Assembly (NCBI GenBank): GCA_914767715.1
Contig: OU612073.1
Coordinates: 6,946,001-7,006,000 of the forward strand
Direction of reading: 5' to 3'
Length of the DNA: 60,000 nt
Origin: Membranipora membranacea
Lineage: Eukaryota; Bryozoa; Gymnolaemata; Cheilostomatida; Membraniporidae
Below are positions 21,825-36,800 of the stretch, piece after piece. The notes below the pieces were generated by a model. That model saw nothing but the letters and a program-made list of their open reading frames with translations, was not told where the DNA came from and searched no databases. The position numbers and the translations under genes were made by a program. Within the stretch, counting starts at the first letter, position 1; every line of letters starts with the position of its first letter.

Positions 21825-24800
21825 GCGGGTTAAAAATGTGGATCTGGATTGTCCTGTCACTCATATCCCTTGTGTTATTGATTACTCACCTCAGCTTCAT
21901 AATAATTCAGTATCGTAAATTTGAAACAACTACACAGGTGAACCTCACAACATACAGAAAGCTTGAATTCCCAGGTAAGCTTAACTATGATGACCCAATA
22001 AAGCAAAGCAGTACTGCCAAATTTGACAGCATTCTGATTGCGTTTTGAATGAGTACAGTTACCAAATTTTGCTACGGATCAATGTGGAATAGAGTCTGGC
22101 TCGTCTTGCGCATCTAATAGCAGTGTAGTCACGAGAGCGTGAATCTATATACCAGCCAGTCTAGTCAAGCATGAGACTCCCATTCAGTTCAATAGAATTT
22201 TTTTATGTCGTTATTTAATCACTTATCGTTTTACAGCTGTCACTATCTGCAACAAGAACGGACTGAAGACCATAAAGGGTTCATCCATGATGTTAGCAGG
22301 AGCAACAGGTCAGCAGGATCCAGATTCCACTACAAAGAAGGAGCTGAAACCAACACCAGATTACTGTGAGTGAAGTGTATATTGTGCAGCGTAAATAAAT
22401 GGGTTCCATGACTGCATATATATCGCTATTTAAAACATTTTAATATTGTATTGGTGATCATGTTTAATAATGATTTTCACAGTTGAATCCTCCCACATAT
22501 TTGAGGTTGAGTTGCAGTGACCTCTGAAAGTTCATTTTTTTGGGGCAAAAAGTGCCCTTTTTAAATTGAGATCTCTGTGCCTTGCTATTAGGGTATTTGA
22601 TTAGTTTATGCTTTCACCATATAGAGGAGGCATTGCACTAACTGGAGGCGTGACATTTTGGTAAATCTTTATGATTTTAGGCTTCCAGTCTTCGAGTCTT
22701 AAAATAAATTTTTGCACAATTAATAGGGCCATTTCTGACCCTTCATTCAATTCGACCCAAATAATGCAGGAACTAAAATTTTAATTTATTATACCATTTT
22801 GGTCTCGTACTGTCACTTCCAATAATAATCTTACCAGCTTACAGATCCTGGTTGTCATAACTGTAACAGATAATAACCCAAAATCTCACTAATTTAGGAC
22901 AAAAATTTAACACCTCAATTTAAAAATTCCGAAAGCTGTCTGTCAAATTTGTTGTCAGCATGATGAGCAGCAGGGGATTGTCTAGATTTCGATCAAAGTG
23001 ACTATTGCGTTTGGCTTTGATAAATCTTGAGATATTTGGATTTTTGTGGCTAATCTAGCGTTATTTGGTCCAAAATATGCACTGCTCTCATTCCAAAAAA
23101 TGAAAATAGGTTAAACAACATGTTATACACACCAGCTTCCATTGAACTAGAGAGTATTTCCGAGGTTTTGAACATGGCGTTTGATGATAAATTTAATATT
23201 AGAGGAGTTATGAGCATAAGCATTTTTCTCTCAGTGCTCAACAATCACCCAAAATAGGTGATCCATTGTTGTACAAATGTGTATAGCATGTAATGATGAA
23301 TAGATTTTCATCACGCTTTTGCATAAAGGAATTTACTGCATCATTTTTCTCATTGCTGCATATTTGTTTTCAATATATTTCAGTCCATGTACATTTAATC
23401 AAGCTAGAAACATGCAGTAAAAAAAAATCGCGATATGAAACTTCAGTCAGTGTGACTTCTAGCGACGTGTCAGTGAAGGAATTTTGAGATGGGACAAGTA
23501 GTTCTTGTGAAACTGAAAAGTTTATATATATCACATTAACTTGAAATTTAATGAAAAGCAAGGCAAGTATAAAACTCTATTTCCTGTAAACCTAAATATA
23601 TAAATATGTCGTTTTTCTGAGAAAAAGTATTAATGCAAAAACGTCATTAACTTTGCACTCAGAGCTTCATTTTTATGTGCTCTATTCATCATGTTCTTAT
23701 CTGTTAAAGCAAGGAGTAACAGGGGAAAGGAGAAATAACTCCCTAATTATTTATATATGTTATAATGGCACTGTTAATATACTATGGTAACCTCGGCACG
23801 ATGGACACCATTTTGGAATTTGTTTTTATATGTTTCTTGTCAGTATGTACACCAAATGCTTGATAATGGTGTAAATTATGATTTGACAAGTGTATGATAT
23901 GAATAGCTTACCAAATATTGTGAATATAGTCAGCCTAGAGCTCTCATACTCACACAATTAAGTAAAGAAGTAGTGTACCTTCAGAATTTTTTCCTAAGAA
24001 AAGTTTCATAACAAAATAAAGTACAGTTATGCTGTAGTATGTTGGATAGGCCCTGGGGGCCGATGTCAGGGAGCCATGTCCCAAGACACCTATGATAGTT
24101 GTATAACAAAAGGCCTTTTGTTTTGTGAACAAAGGAGTACAATGGCAGGCAAGGTTTGCTTGTCTGAATACATGTTGGGTGTGTGTGATCGATGGTTGGG
24201 GAGCGTGTATGCTAGCCTCAGTTCTCCACTTTTGCTACACTCATTTGTGGGTCTACACAATCCACCCGCTGCTACAATATGTAGGAACCACTGGCAAAGG
24301 GTATTTTACAACTGTACTTTATTTTGTAAAATTGAAAGTTCCTAAAAAAGTATGCTCAGCAACACCTACTAACAAGTTAAAATATTATTTCTAGTCAATA
24401 TCAGCATGGTCTGTCTGTGCAAATCTTATTTGAGCGCCCACAGAGTCTTGTTCACTGAGATATAATGATGGAAAATTAAAAGTCATCAGCATTTTTCTCT
24501 ATCGATAGACACCGTGTTAACCTGAGTAAAGCTGACCACGCAACCACTCACTATGTAGCCCTTTCAACAAACTGTTTAAGTTTACACAGAGGACATGAGT
24601 CTATCCCCTCAATCAAATGATATCAGCTTGAGAAACCAGCTATGTTAGCTATGTCAGGGCAAAATTCAGATTTGGCCAATAGAGCGGGTAGCAGATAACC
24701 TATTCCTATTGGCTGATGCAATCACTACGTCATAGTCCATGATGATTTATAAGGATTGTATTGAACCAGCAAAATTTCAACCAGCCCAGATAGCAATCAG

Positions 24801-27800
24801 TAAGTATTCTGCTTGTAGATCCCATCTGCCCAGGTTCGACTCCCACTTTGGTCTCAATTTTAATTTCATCAATTTCATTGGAGAGGAGGCAATGAAAGTC
24901 AACTAAAAATAATAAGCTAGGCTATCTCTCTTCCTCGCTGTCGGTTAAAGTCTGGATTGCTAAACTAGGTCCATGTATAGAGAAACTCACAAAAATGGAT
25001 AAAACTGCACAAAAATAGTGAGTCACCTACTCATCATTAATGTTGTGTGTCCCTGATGGCAGTACATTAGAATGCCTGCTACATCCTCTGTCAAGGCATG
25101 TATGAGTAGAACAAACTTGTGTTCAAGGCCAATACATTTTTTCAAAGTAATCACTTTTTATTTAGCTGCTCTCCAGCAAACTTTACATAAATATAATGAT
25201 TCAGATACAGATACATATAATATCGATGATACATGATACAAGATACTTAAGATACATGAAACACAAGATTGATGATACATGATACGACTCATCTAATTAG
25301 CGCACCCTTGTACAATGTAAGGGTGGGCAAGCTAGGCCATTGATAGGAGAGCTCACCTCCTTCAGCAGAATGGGTAGCGACCGGGATTCGAACCTGCAAC
25401 TCTCAGATTGAGAAGTTCGAATCCTACCCACTACACCACCCTACATGACCTCACATTTATTGGCATTCAGTCACAAGTATCGTCCATGAATAAACAAGGG
25501 CTGCCCTCGACTTTGATGATCTGTAATTGCAGCTGTATGTCACATCACTCACCTGTTGTGACATTTCTGACAAGATACTATCTCAACTTATTCATCCATT
25601 ACCAATATTTAGTATTATATGCAATTAATTGTGATAGATATTGATTTTATCTCTCAAAATGGTACAAAACTGACAAAAAGTAAATGTTCTGGACTACAAG
25701 GCTTCTTGATTAATTTACACGAGATTTGAGAGATTACTTATAGTATCACAGGATCACAGGTTTTATTCTAATCCCCGAAGGTTCCGTGAAACTGGAATGG
25801 AAAATGGTGCAATTAATGTGGTGCATAAAAATGTGCCTCGTTCAATAAAAATGCCGTCAATAATTAACTATTCAATTTAACGCTAACTATAAGGAACAAT
25901 ATACTCAGAGATCAAATAAACACAAATCTAAATCCTATTAAAGGGATCGTTGCGTCAGAAATTCCCTTTACCAAGGATTGGGCAGTAGATAGTTATTGCC
26001 CATGGCTTTCTATTTAACCCAAGTGATGTGTCTGGTTCATGACCCTGTGACGTAGGAGGGTCCTTATATTATTGCTCATGACTCAAGGCAGTAATAACAA
26101 AGGCTATTCATGCATTATAGTGATGTTATTGAATTCATACAAATTGTCATATCTCGCAAACTAAGTGGGATTTCTCCAAATGATCTTCTGTGTCCACTAA
26201 TTGAAACATTGTCTATCATCTAGAAGTAAAAAATTTTGCTAAACTTCATTTTTTGAGTGACCCAATGGAACATTGTTTTGGTATTGCTCATGAATATACT
26301 AGGTAATTCGGTTGCTTTCACAGCATGGTCTTTGGATTAGCCAATGACATGTTAGTATTTTGTGTTTGTCTATTGATACGCAGTTTTATAGTCTGTTTAG
26401 GTTATGAAAGGTATTAGATAGTAAATACGACACTATATCTATCGATGAGCCGGCAAATTTCTCAAGTGATTTTTCAAAGGCTAGGTCAACAACAAATAGT
26501 CAACCAGCGTGATATGATGCACTACTTTCAATCCGGTAATTGATGATATATTTGAAAAGCCTTGTTCAAGCCAAGCAGGTAAGATGTCAAAAGCTGTCAG
26601 CATACATAGAAGGATATTATACGCATGATAATAGGCTTCCTTCCGGACATGTTTATACTCTTATTCTGCATTAGGATAAACACATCGACAGAGCAGCAGC
26701 CAACCTATACTCTAAGTAAGTATTGAAAATAATATTTGATATGGTATATAGAATTATTTTTTGTCGAGAAGTATGACACATTGGTATTGTGTTTATGATA
26801 CAATCAGTGCTGCTCTGCAATCAATCCAGTAAAAATGCAAACTTGACCAGTAAAAGTAGCTATTTATAGTTTTTGATGGGTGGAACAACAAATGACGGTA
26901 AAGCAAACAACATCCCTGACTCAAGATGTTGGTCTTCCATTTATGTTTCATCCATCACTGTGTTTTTTTGTGTAGGTATGCCAAAGAGATGCATTGCAGC
27001 GGGTCGTGACAGCAAGGACGCCTATGTAAACTCTCAACTCTTTGGATAAAAGCCACATCGGTAAGTGTTAATCACAATTTATAATACTTGTATATTATTT
27101 TCCATATTTTCGTCTAAAATACAATCTATTAATGCTGTGTTTTGAGCACAAAAGCGCTGATTTCTACTAGTGTTGCATTATCATGCAAAAAACAATCACT
27201 TTAATCACATTATATGAAATGGCATCAGGTATGCCTGTGTATTGTGCGCTTTAGAACAGACAAGACTATATTATTATGATTGCTATTATCAAATTTTCTG
27301 AATTCTGGTTCATTTTTGATTAGATTGAAGTTAAAAAAAGATGCTATTCCCCGAGCTGGTAAACCCTTCGAAACCCTGAGCCAGCAGTGCCTGAGGAAGG
27401 CAGCGGTAGTACTAGGGCCTCAAGACGGATTGTAAGAGATATTCTCTCTCCATATTCAAGTTCCAATGCGCAGGCATCTTTTACAGGTACGAATAATAAT
27501 TTATGTGCTACCCATGATTGTACTCTGCTCCGATCGATTTGTAAAGAAAATTTGGTAGCTTGAATCAAAATTTCGCTTGTCATGTTTTGACATGGTGTTA
27601 TCTTAGTGGTCTTCATCTTGAGCTAACATATCAATTAGTATCTTTGACACTATTATCTGTAATAGTAAATTTTATCTGCCATAAGAAAATGATGCCGTTT
27701 TGTTTATTTTAGTCTCTATAGGGTGCACTGGGTGTGTATTTATAATTCATTTCTATGCAGCAACATGATTGCACAACCACCGGAATGAAGGTCATGATGA

Positions 27801-30800
27801 ATTGAAAGCAACTATGGAAAATTACAGCGTCTTTGAAACTGTAATGTATCTTTTGATATAATGATAGGAATTAATTATTATAGAGGATGGGTGTTCTGAA
27901 CCAGAATCTGACACAGGTGATACAGTCTCTGGTATTCTTGCCGATGATGAGTGGTTTCCAGAAGAGATGCAAGACCAGGATATACAATCTGGGTCAGCAT
28001 CTCAGCTTCCAGATTTCGCAAAATAGTGAGTATTTTTTCATGGATTTGGCAAACTAGAAAATATTACAACCTAAATATATTGAGAGTCTGTAGCTACTGC
28101 GTGATTGAACGTTTTCCAAGAATTTAGAAATATTGTTTTTTTCCACTCAATGATATGAGATTGTTTGGGTTCGTTATAAGAATGCGTAAAACAACTGACT
28201 AACAAGCAACCCAGTCCCTGATTAACTTGCACTCATAACAACAATTTTTTTAGGTGTTTGAATTGTTTATCATCTATCATGCAATGGTGTGTTTATCATC
28301 ACAGCCGTTCTCAGCACACATTGCCTTTATTTCTTCAGACTCCTGGCAGCAGCTTACTTTGAAGGATTTTTGGCAAACATCCCTGGCACTCAGCAACCAT
28401 TACAGAGACACCAGTATACAGCTGCTGTAGTCAACTGCTCAAACAATCTCGGTCTTGCCTCGACTGCGCAGCAGCTAACTCTCCAGGTTGCGCCGGCTGT
28501 TCGCCATTCCATCCAGGAGAAATATTGCCCTTGATTCACCGATCATTATTTGATGGAAGCCTCTATAGCCGCCCCAGAGCATAATCATCGCCCTCACCAT
28601 CACTTAACCTTGAATCAGCGATGGTGAACCTCCTAGCCATAATCAGCTTATGAATAAGAACTTCCTTGGCATCTTCGCAATCTATGAACTAGCATGTTAT
28701 ACAAATATATCTGTATTCCAAACAATTTCACACCATAGTGCTAAAATAAATAAACAGGCTGTTGTTGGGGGCTTATTTTATTTTGACCACAATGCAATCT
28801 TGCCTGGCAGAATATTTATAATCTTTGGATTAGGTTAATCACGTTCCATTTCACCTTGCGTATTATTTATCAGTGGTCCAGAATGGATAACAACTCTTTT
28901 CACAAGCCCTAGCATTAGATGTTGGTAAAATAAGAGCAGCGTGGGTCATTGAGTCATCGAACCAGCTAAGTAATTGTTTGTGTTTAACCAAGATCTGAGT
29001 CAGATCGTAGTTCTGTAACTGTATGGTATTCAAATCATCGAACTCAATGTTTAGGAAGCAGTTGTTTCTTTATCTAAATGTATCATTATTATGAAAATAA
29101 GTTTATTACAGTTATACAAACACTTGCCTAGGATGGTTGCAATAGCTTTCAAGCTATGAACAAGACACACTATTCATCATTTTATCATCAGTGAAGGATG
29201 TATGTTGAATAATTGTTGATAGAAACAGTCTGTGGGTAATATAAACTATAACACTGGTGTATGTCATATTAGCCTTTTGGTATGATCAGAGTTCCCTATA
29301 AACATTTGTGGTCTGCAGCAAACATTGTGTCACATCACAATGTTTGCATTGAAGCCGAATCATTCAGGTGTTACCATGGCAATGTAACAACAACAACTAT
29401 AGCTTTGGGGAATCCAGTTCAGACCTGCCTGGAAAAGTATCAGACCTGCCATATATTTTTTTTAATAACCGACTAATTAAATTTTTAATTACAGCTCAAT
29501 TTCAAAATTTCTTGTTTCTCATAAGTAAAGAGAAGTGCATTTCTAAATTATTGCTGCCTCTTCTAGTGGTTTATGGAATAGCACAATTCTGACGCAACGA
29601 TCCCTTTAATTAATTTTGAATGTACCGAGAAATAAAAGAAATATTAAGTCAAGTGTCAAGTGTAACCTACAGAAAAACAGAATTTGATTTATAACATACC
29701 TTTTTGCTCCTTTAGTAAATCCCCAATTATCACCTTTGCCCAGAAACATAGATAAATACAGTTAAAGTTTATACGAAACTCAAATTTACTGAGCCTGTGA
29801 GGAAAACCTCACACACCAAGGCTCACAGGGCAACTAAAGGCTTGAGGAATTTGCTCGCCAAATTAATCCATCAGTGCAGATAATTGGACACAAAACACAA
29901 AAGCCTGGTACCGCACAAAGCTATGCAGCTATGGCCAATTAGGCACAACTCCCCAGTGAATGGCAAAGGATCCAAACCGCTGTGAAGCAGCCACACTGAA
30001 CATTTTTAGGGAATGAAATTCCGGAATGTCACGTGATTTTTCTAAGCCAATAACAATGGATCATGTAAATTGTGAGCCATTGCTGCTGAAGGAGGTGAGC
30101 TCTCTGGAGAATAGCCTAGCTTGCCCACTCCTACCTTGTACAGGAGTGCGCTAAATTGAATATGTATATGTATCTATCTTATATTCATGTAAATTAGTGA
30201 GTCAATTAGAGTAGGCAATTCGTTATTTGCTATTAAGGTTTGATAGCAGTTCTAAAAATAGCGTTGTGCCAAACATGAAGCTGTCATTGAGCATACTAAG
30301 TTCATTCATAAATTTCTGCAAGTCGTTCTTGCTGTAGTAAACACAGTGAAAAATACAAATTGCCATGGAAACAACAATTTTTAATAAAATGATCCCAAAT
30401 TTTGGATTTGAGGTGAGGGAACTGGCATTGATCAGGGTATAAAGTTTTGAGAAAATCCAAGGACCCCGTGTCTCTACCTTCAGAGAAGCTGGAGAATATG
30501 ACACCTTAATAGGTGAAAAAGTTAAGAGCGAAGTCTTCAAAAATCACTTTTGTACCAAAAATTTAAGGTTTTTATCCATCTTTCAGATAACTCATATCCA
30601 TCCGAGCTTCATCAAAAAGACGACTTTATTGTAAAAGCTACTTTTGATGCAAGAATCATCAATCATACCACTGAGTTTGAAACGTTCATCAGTCCAGTGT
30701 ATGGACACTGCTTCACATTTAATGCTAAAAACGAGTGGAGTAGCAGAAATGCCCACTCAAGCTACGGTAGGTACAACTTGTATAGACATTAATTATGATA

Positions 30801-33800
30801 TCATCTTATAAGGTGAATCCTAGCTTGATATGATATTTAACTTTATGTATACGTGTTTTTGATGAGAAACTAAACATTACTTATTATCACGCGGATGGCA
30901 TACATTGCTGGGACCAAACAAAAATACTGATAGTAATGTCATGGGTATATGTAAAAAGTAGTTTATATTTATTTTCATGGCATGAGCAGAAATATATTCA
31001 TATCAAATGAGTCTATAATGAAAAAAAAAAAGAAGTCTTATCAGCAGTTTATACACACACTATTTTGATTGGATAGGACCTTGAAAGTTTTGGTTCTGAT
31101 TGATATTTGAACTTGATATTATTGGTGGGATTAGTAGTGATGTGATGGCTTGAAAGCCGAAAAATGGGTCAGTAGCAAGAGAATGGAACTTCATGCACGT
31201 GCCGGGTTATTTGTGATATGGGTGTTGACTGTTAAAATAATGAACTGATATTGCTATGTATATTGTTAATTCTTGATAGTGGTCAACGAACCATTACAAT
31301 GACTAATGATGTCAAATAATCAAATATTGATAGGATTGGAATTGATGCTGAACATTGAGTCATACATGTATTACGGATTGGGAGAATTCGATGTGGCCTA
31401 TGCAGTAGTCCAGGACCCAGGAGCAGTGATCAAGGTTCATAATCCAGATGTTGCATCCATACCTGATGAAAATAATGTGATTGTATCGCCTGGAACACTG
31501 ACCAAAATAGCTGTTAGAAAGGCAAGTGGGTTTTTTTTAATAATAAGTTGTCTGCTCACACGGCAGTGAGATGAAACTCTTTTTATATTTGATTTTTGAG
31601 ACTAATTGAATGCTTGCAATGCTAATGCTAATGCTAATGCTGATTCTGATGCTAATGCTAATGCTTATGTGGTTGCTCTGATTGGCTGTATGGCGGATTT
31701 TGCGAGTGCCAATGCCAGGATAGATGATACATTCCTGAACCTGAACCTATTGACATAAATGTGTAAGTGAAAGTTATCCATATCTCAATAAGAACTTCCA
31801 CTGCTCATGGAATTTCCAGCCAACACAATTATTAACTAGATACCATTTACATAGAGACAATGTTCTTTCGTTACGCCATCCATTGTTGAGCTTGCTCTTA
31901 CTCAAATTTCTTAGACCTGTTTACCTTCATACCACAAGATGCCCGGACAAACAAACAATTATGAGATCCCAAACGCAATACAACATCAGCAATGAATCTA
32001 TGTCTTATTTATTTTCAGACTAACATCACAAGACTTGATGGCAATTATGGAGACTGTATCCAACGGAATGAGTCCAACAAAAATTACACGCAACAAAGTT
32101 GTGAGCGACGATGCTTGCAAAATGAGGTAAATAAATTATATTACCCAGTTTACTTCATGGCTGGTGCACATTGTCCCAGACGACCATCCCAGATAGCCAT
32201 CCCAGTTAATGTGAACATGAAAATGTCACAATCCCAGACTGTCTGGGTCCGTCTGCGACAGTATCTGGAAAGTTTGTAAGCGTCAAACTTTCTCGATGCT
32301 ATCCCAGACAGACCCAGACTCATTTTGCATCTGGGTGCTATGTGAACCAGACATGTGCATGATCTGGGATCATCTGGGTCAATCTGGGACTATCTGGGAC
32401 AATTCTAAACAATGTGAACATCATCCCAGCACTATCTCAGACAAAAACCTAACTGCTAGTCTGGGATGAATTTTATAATGTGAACATAAGACTGGGACCA
32501 TCTGGGATAAGCATCTGGGATGGCATCCCAATGTCATCTGGGACAATGTGATGTAGGCATAGGATGGCATTATGAATGGGGATGATTATAATTTTTCAAC
32601 TAATTTAGCTAATTATCACTATCACATCAAAACTTTCAAGTAGGCAAGATCGATCCTAAATCACACCCTCTGAATTTGTATAGTTCCACTAATGAGTGAG
32701 CGCTTTCTGAGCGAGACCCTAACAGGTATCACTCACCCGTCGAGTGAGCGATGAGATCTCCCTTGTTAGCTTAAACCTTGTAAGTTTTGAATATATGTTC
32801 AGGACCCACAATGCATCATGGTTTATGTTTATCTCATAGCTTAGCTGGACTTACGTGGTCATGAGTATGAGCTTGGTTCCAGTATAATTGACACTCTCTG
32901 AGGTGGCTATTATGCTAATTTCGTTCACAGATAATGAAAGAATGCAAATGCTTTGTGACATTGCTTGGGCATCATCGTAATAGCAGCCTGCCAGCTTGCA
33001 AAGAAAATGATCCAGAATACATAGAGAGGCGTGAGTTCTACACAATATCTCTTTGTTGTAATTGTAAGGTTCAGTCATGCACTTCATTACGAATAATGGG
33101 ACAGTATAGAGGGTGTGCCTTAGGGGCGAGGATGCAAGTTTTTTGTGCGAATTTGCTCTCAGTTTGCAGTGTGGTCGGAGCACACCGGGGGATCCAACAG
33201 GTCCCAATAGTCAGTGGACTGCAGTGAGAATTGAACCAACGACCTTTAACACTTTTGTGCTGAAGTCCGGCGCTCTAACCAACTGAGTCACCTCCTACTC
33301 CTAACACAACTATCAAATCAAATTAGCTTATTAACCTCTAGACGCAGTAGAGCCATTGTCAGATAAAGGAATTTGCCTGGTGCTTGTCTAGTATAGAGGC
33401 ATTTGCCTGCTATGAGGATTTGTTAAATATTGTACAGTTTGCTATGATCACCCTCCTTATCAGGTTGACATGTGGGAAGTTACTTTCTGTTGTCATTTAT
33501 CAATCAAGGGTGGGGGCCTTGCAACATGTTTTTACCGGTAATATTATATTTTATGTAGCTTGCTGGGATAAAGTTTGGCATTCCTACGAGCTAGGTAACA
33601 TGGCCTGCAGCCACTGCCTCATCCCATGCAAGTGAGTATTAATTTTTGCATTTATCATTTTACTACTGTTATAAAACATATCGTGTAAACAGTATTGGCG
33701 TCCAAACTGTTCAGTAAATCAGGATCGGGATAGCGACTGGCAATCCAGATTTGAAGAAATTCATCATCAACATGCTAAGCAGCTAATTCTTACACAATCT

Positions 33801-36800
33801 TCTCCATCGAGTTCATCTAACAGATTTACGTTTCATGTTTAGTTATGGTTTTTTTCAGTGAGGTTGTATTCAGTTCGTCAGTACAGGCGAATTCCTGGCC
33901 AAGCAACAGATATTATGCAGTGGTAAGTGTATTATAAGAATAAGATGCATCTTATGTGCAACGTAAAGACAATTGTGATTGAAATTGCGACAATTGTGGT
34001 TGGTTTTGACAATTGTGATCGAAATTGTGACATTAATTGTGGTTGATTGCGACATTTGTGGTCACGAGAGATGTCAGCAGCATTAGACTGATAATAATTA
34101 TCGGTCTAACGCTGCTGACAGCCCATATATAATTATTATATATGGGCTGTTTTGATATAGAGTTGTGCGATATTGGCTATTGAAAATTTAGACACCCTCA
34201 TGTGTCGATTTCTTTTATCATTCTCTCCGTTGTAAATAATCAACTGCTCTCCTCTAATTATATCTGCTGTTCCTAAGACTGTCTCGTTTGCCACATTGTG
34301 ATTGATAGGGCGTTTGGCAAGACAGTATCTTGATTGGCTATAAATTTGTGGTCGTTATTGATTACAGTTTCAACTCTCGTCTTTTCCCGAATAAACTCAC
34401 TATGACGTCATATTTGACATTTTTGGTTAGGCTTACTTACTTGGGATTGCAAAGAATTTTCACAAACATAACACACGGGTACACAACTCTTATAGACAAA
34501 TTAGCTTAATGGCTTGATGGCTGGGGAAGAAGATACTCCCTACTTTTTTAGTGCTCATTCAACTCCGTTCAAAGCTACTGGCTTGATGTTTTGATGCCAC
34601 AACTCTATATTCAAATTTTTGACTGGTGGCTCTGCTGGGCAACGCCCAGCTGTGTCAGCAGTGGTTTAATTCAAATCTTGCCGTCCACATTTTCGATATC
34701 TATAGAGCAGGGAGGGTGGGAGAGGTATATCCCACCCTCCCTGTATAGAGAGCTATTTATCTCGTTTGCTTGGCCTTGATGTAGGATTTAAGGCTTGCTG
34801 TGGGAAAAGTTAATGTAACTTTGCAAATCAATAAAGGAACATGGTAAAGTTCCACCTCAGAGAGTGTAACGGACCATGATTCAGCTAGTGACAACTATTT
34901 TAATAATGATGAGCAAGGCTGTCTCTAATAATACTAGGGCTTCCCAACATAAACAATGTGGCCAACACGCTGATGTGATCACCTTCTATGAATAGTATTA
35001 TCCAAACATTTTATACTTTAATCAAACCGTTTTATTGTAACTATTTGACAGCAATGTGGTATTTAATCAGTCTATCCCATCACAGAATAAGTGGGTATAG
35101 GCACCACGGAACCCAGTTTTAATAAACAACCTCATGGTTATTCATCATGTTTTTCATCTTCTAGATTAGTTTCAGAATAGAGCCCGACGAGGCAAGCAGC
35201 AACATTTCAGGCTGCTTTTCTTTCACATTTTAATCTGAGACCCTCTACAAAGTGCTATAAATATAATATTTCCTTGTAATAATTACATAACTATTCAAGG
35301 ATTAACTATCTAAAAGACACAATCTACATTATAACAAATCCCGGAAAAGGCATAATAAGGTAACTAATTTTTCTATTATAGTTTGCTGTTGCTTCCGTTC
35401 TGATCCCATTTATTGATCAGGCGATTACCACAAATATGTAGCTGTTTTGATGTACTATAACTTACTATGTTTTTAAGCATTGTCTACACATCATGTAATT
35501 GCTTGTTAAAATGTTTTACCTTTCAATCATATAGCCTGTATTTTATAATTGTGATTTACAGTTTCACGGTGTTAGAAGTGGTATCAAATAATAAACTACA
35601 GTCCACAGTCAAACATCAGTCATTCTTAAGTATTTTCCGAGAGGCGTTACAGTGAAACTTATTGGCTCGACTAAAAGACACAGACCAAGGAACTACCATA
35701 CAACCAAGCTACTACATAACAGAAAGACAACAGTCGTCAACAGAGGATTCTTCTCGAAAAGAAAACAGATAAGTCCAAACCAATTGACTGATGTCTAGAT
35801 CAAACAGGCAGCTTTGAGTTGTACATTAGCACAGAAATCTTGTATACAAGTCGCTGACAATAAGGAACCCAACCAAACCTTCTTGAGGTTTCACACCCTA
35901 TGAAAGTAGTTGAACCCTCAAGAAAGATCTTCATCACCGATCCGTAATTAATTGATAATAATAACTTTTTATCTTTTTTGTCGGTAATTATTAAATCGGC
36001 TAAACAGCTCTTCATTTTATAGTTTTATCATTTTATTGTCACACAAAGTTCAGTGTATCATTGACTCGGTGATCACATCAGCCAATTGACCACAACATTG
36101 GTTATTCGCAAGTAATTTTACGACTGCTTTGCTCATCAAAGGGTAAATCAACTGGGTATTAACTAACTAATTTGTATACTGTAACACTCGTCTCAATTTG
36201 TGTCACTGAATACGCAGGTCAATACCTGGTTAAATAGGCCAGTCTCCAAATTAACATTAAACAGTTCTCCTAATACGCTACTATGCTACATAGGTTAGGT
36301 TAGATTAATAACTCTTGTTGTCTATCTAGATTGTTTACGCTTCATGCCATAAAGTGTTACAATCATGGAAGGAGAAAACAATTCTCAAACTATTGTCCCT
36401 GAGCACACAGGTGACGAAGGTAAGAATAAGCAAGCCATACATAATGAAGCTAGTAATACTCATAACGATAGAAATATGGATAACAGTGACAATTCAGATG
36501 AGCCTGAAAGAGGAGCCACTGCTGCTGCTGACAGTAGTGAGCCAGGTAAAGTAAATGAGCCACGCAGCTCAATCAGGGTTAAGTCGAAAGAAATCGTAAC
36601 TGCCCTCAAAGATACCCTTGAGGTGGCAAGGCACTCGCATCTCTTTTACCAAGAGGAAATACCTAAGGCCACACTCCATAGACTAAAAGAGGTTTGTAAC
36701 GAGTTGAGTAGTATATACAAAAATGTGAACTCTATGTATGATAAAGTTAATCAAACTCTCACCAAACCAAATACATTGCTTGTACATGATGTTGATGGTG

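Larger units (their letters stand above)
25298..30153. mobile_element. Outer TIR element, interrupted by a TTAA transposon
   Basis: Arms of about 85 bp pair: TAGCGCACCCTTGTACAATG...GGGCAAGCTAGGC...GAGCTCACCTCCTTCAGCAG at 25298 against its inverse ending at 30153. Removing the inner 3.7-kb element leaves about 1.2 kb. The left part contains tRNA-like B-box motifs in both orientations (GGGATTCGAACC at 25382, AGTTCGAATCC at 25416). No transposase seen. The target duplication is ambiguous. Confidence 0.75.

Noticed and set aside
24076-24394. Two overlapping 89-aa frames
   Set aside because: They lie inside a probable foldback element in an intron and match nothing.
26978-27060. Host THAP-domain gene
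   Set aside because: It lies between TTAA-flanked inverted repeats and has lost a zinc Cys and gained a stop, so it is transposon debris.
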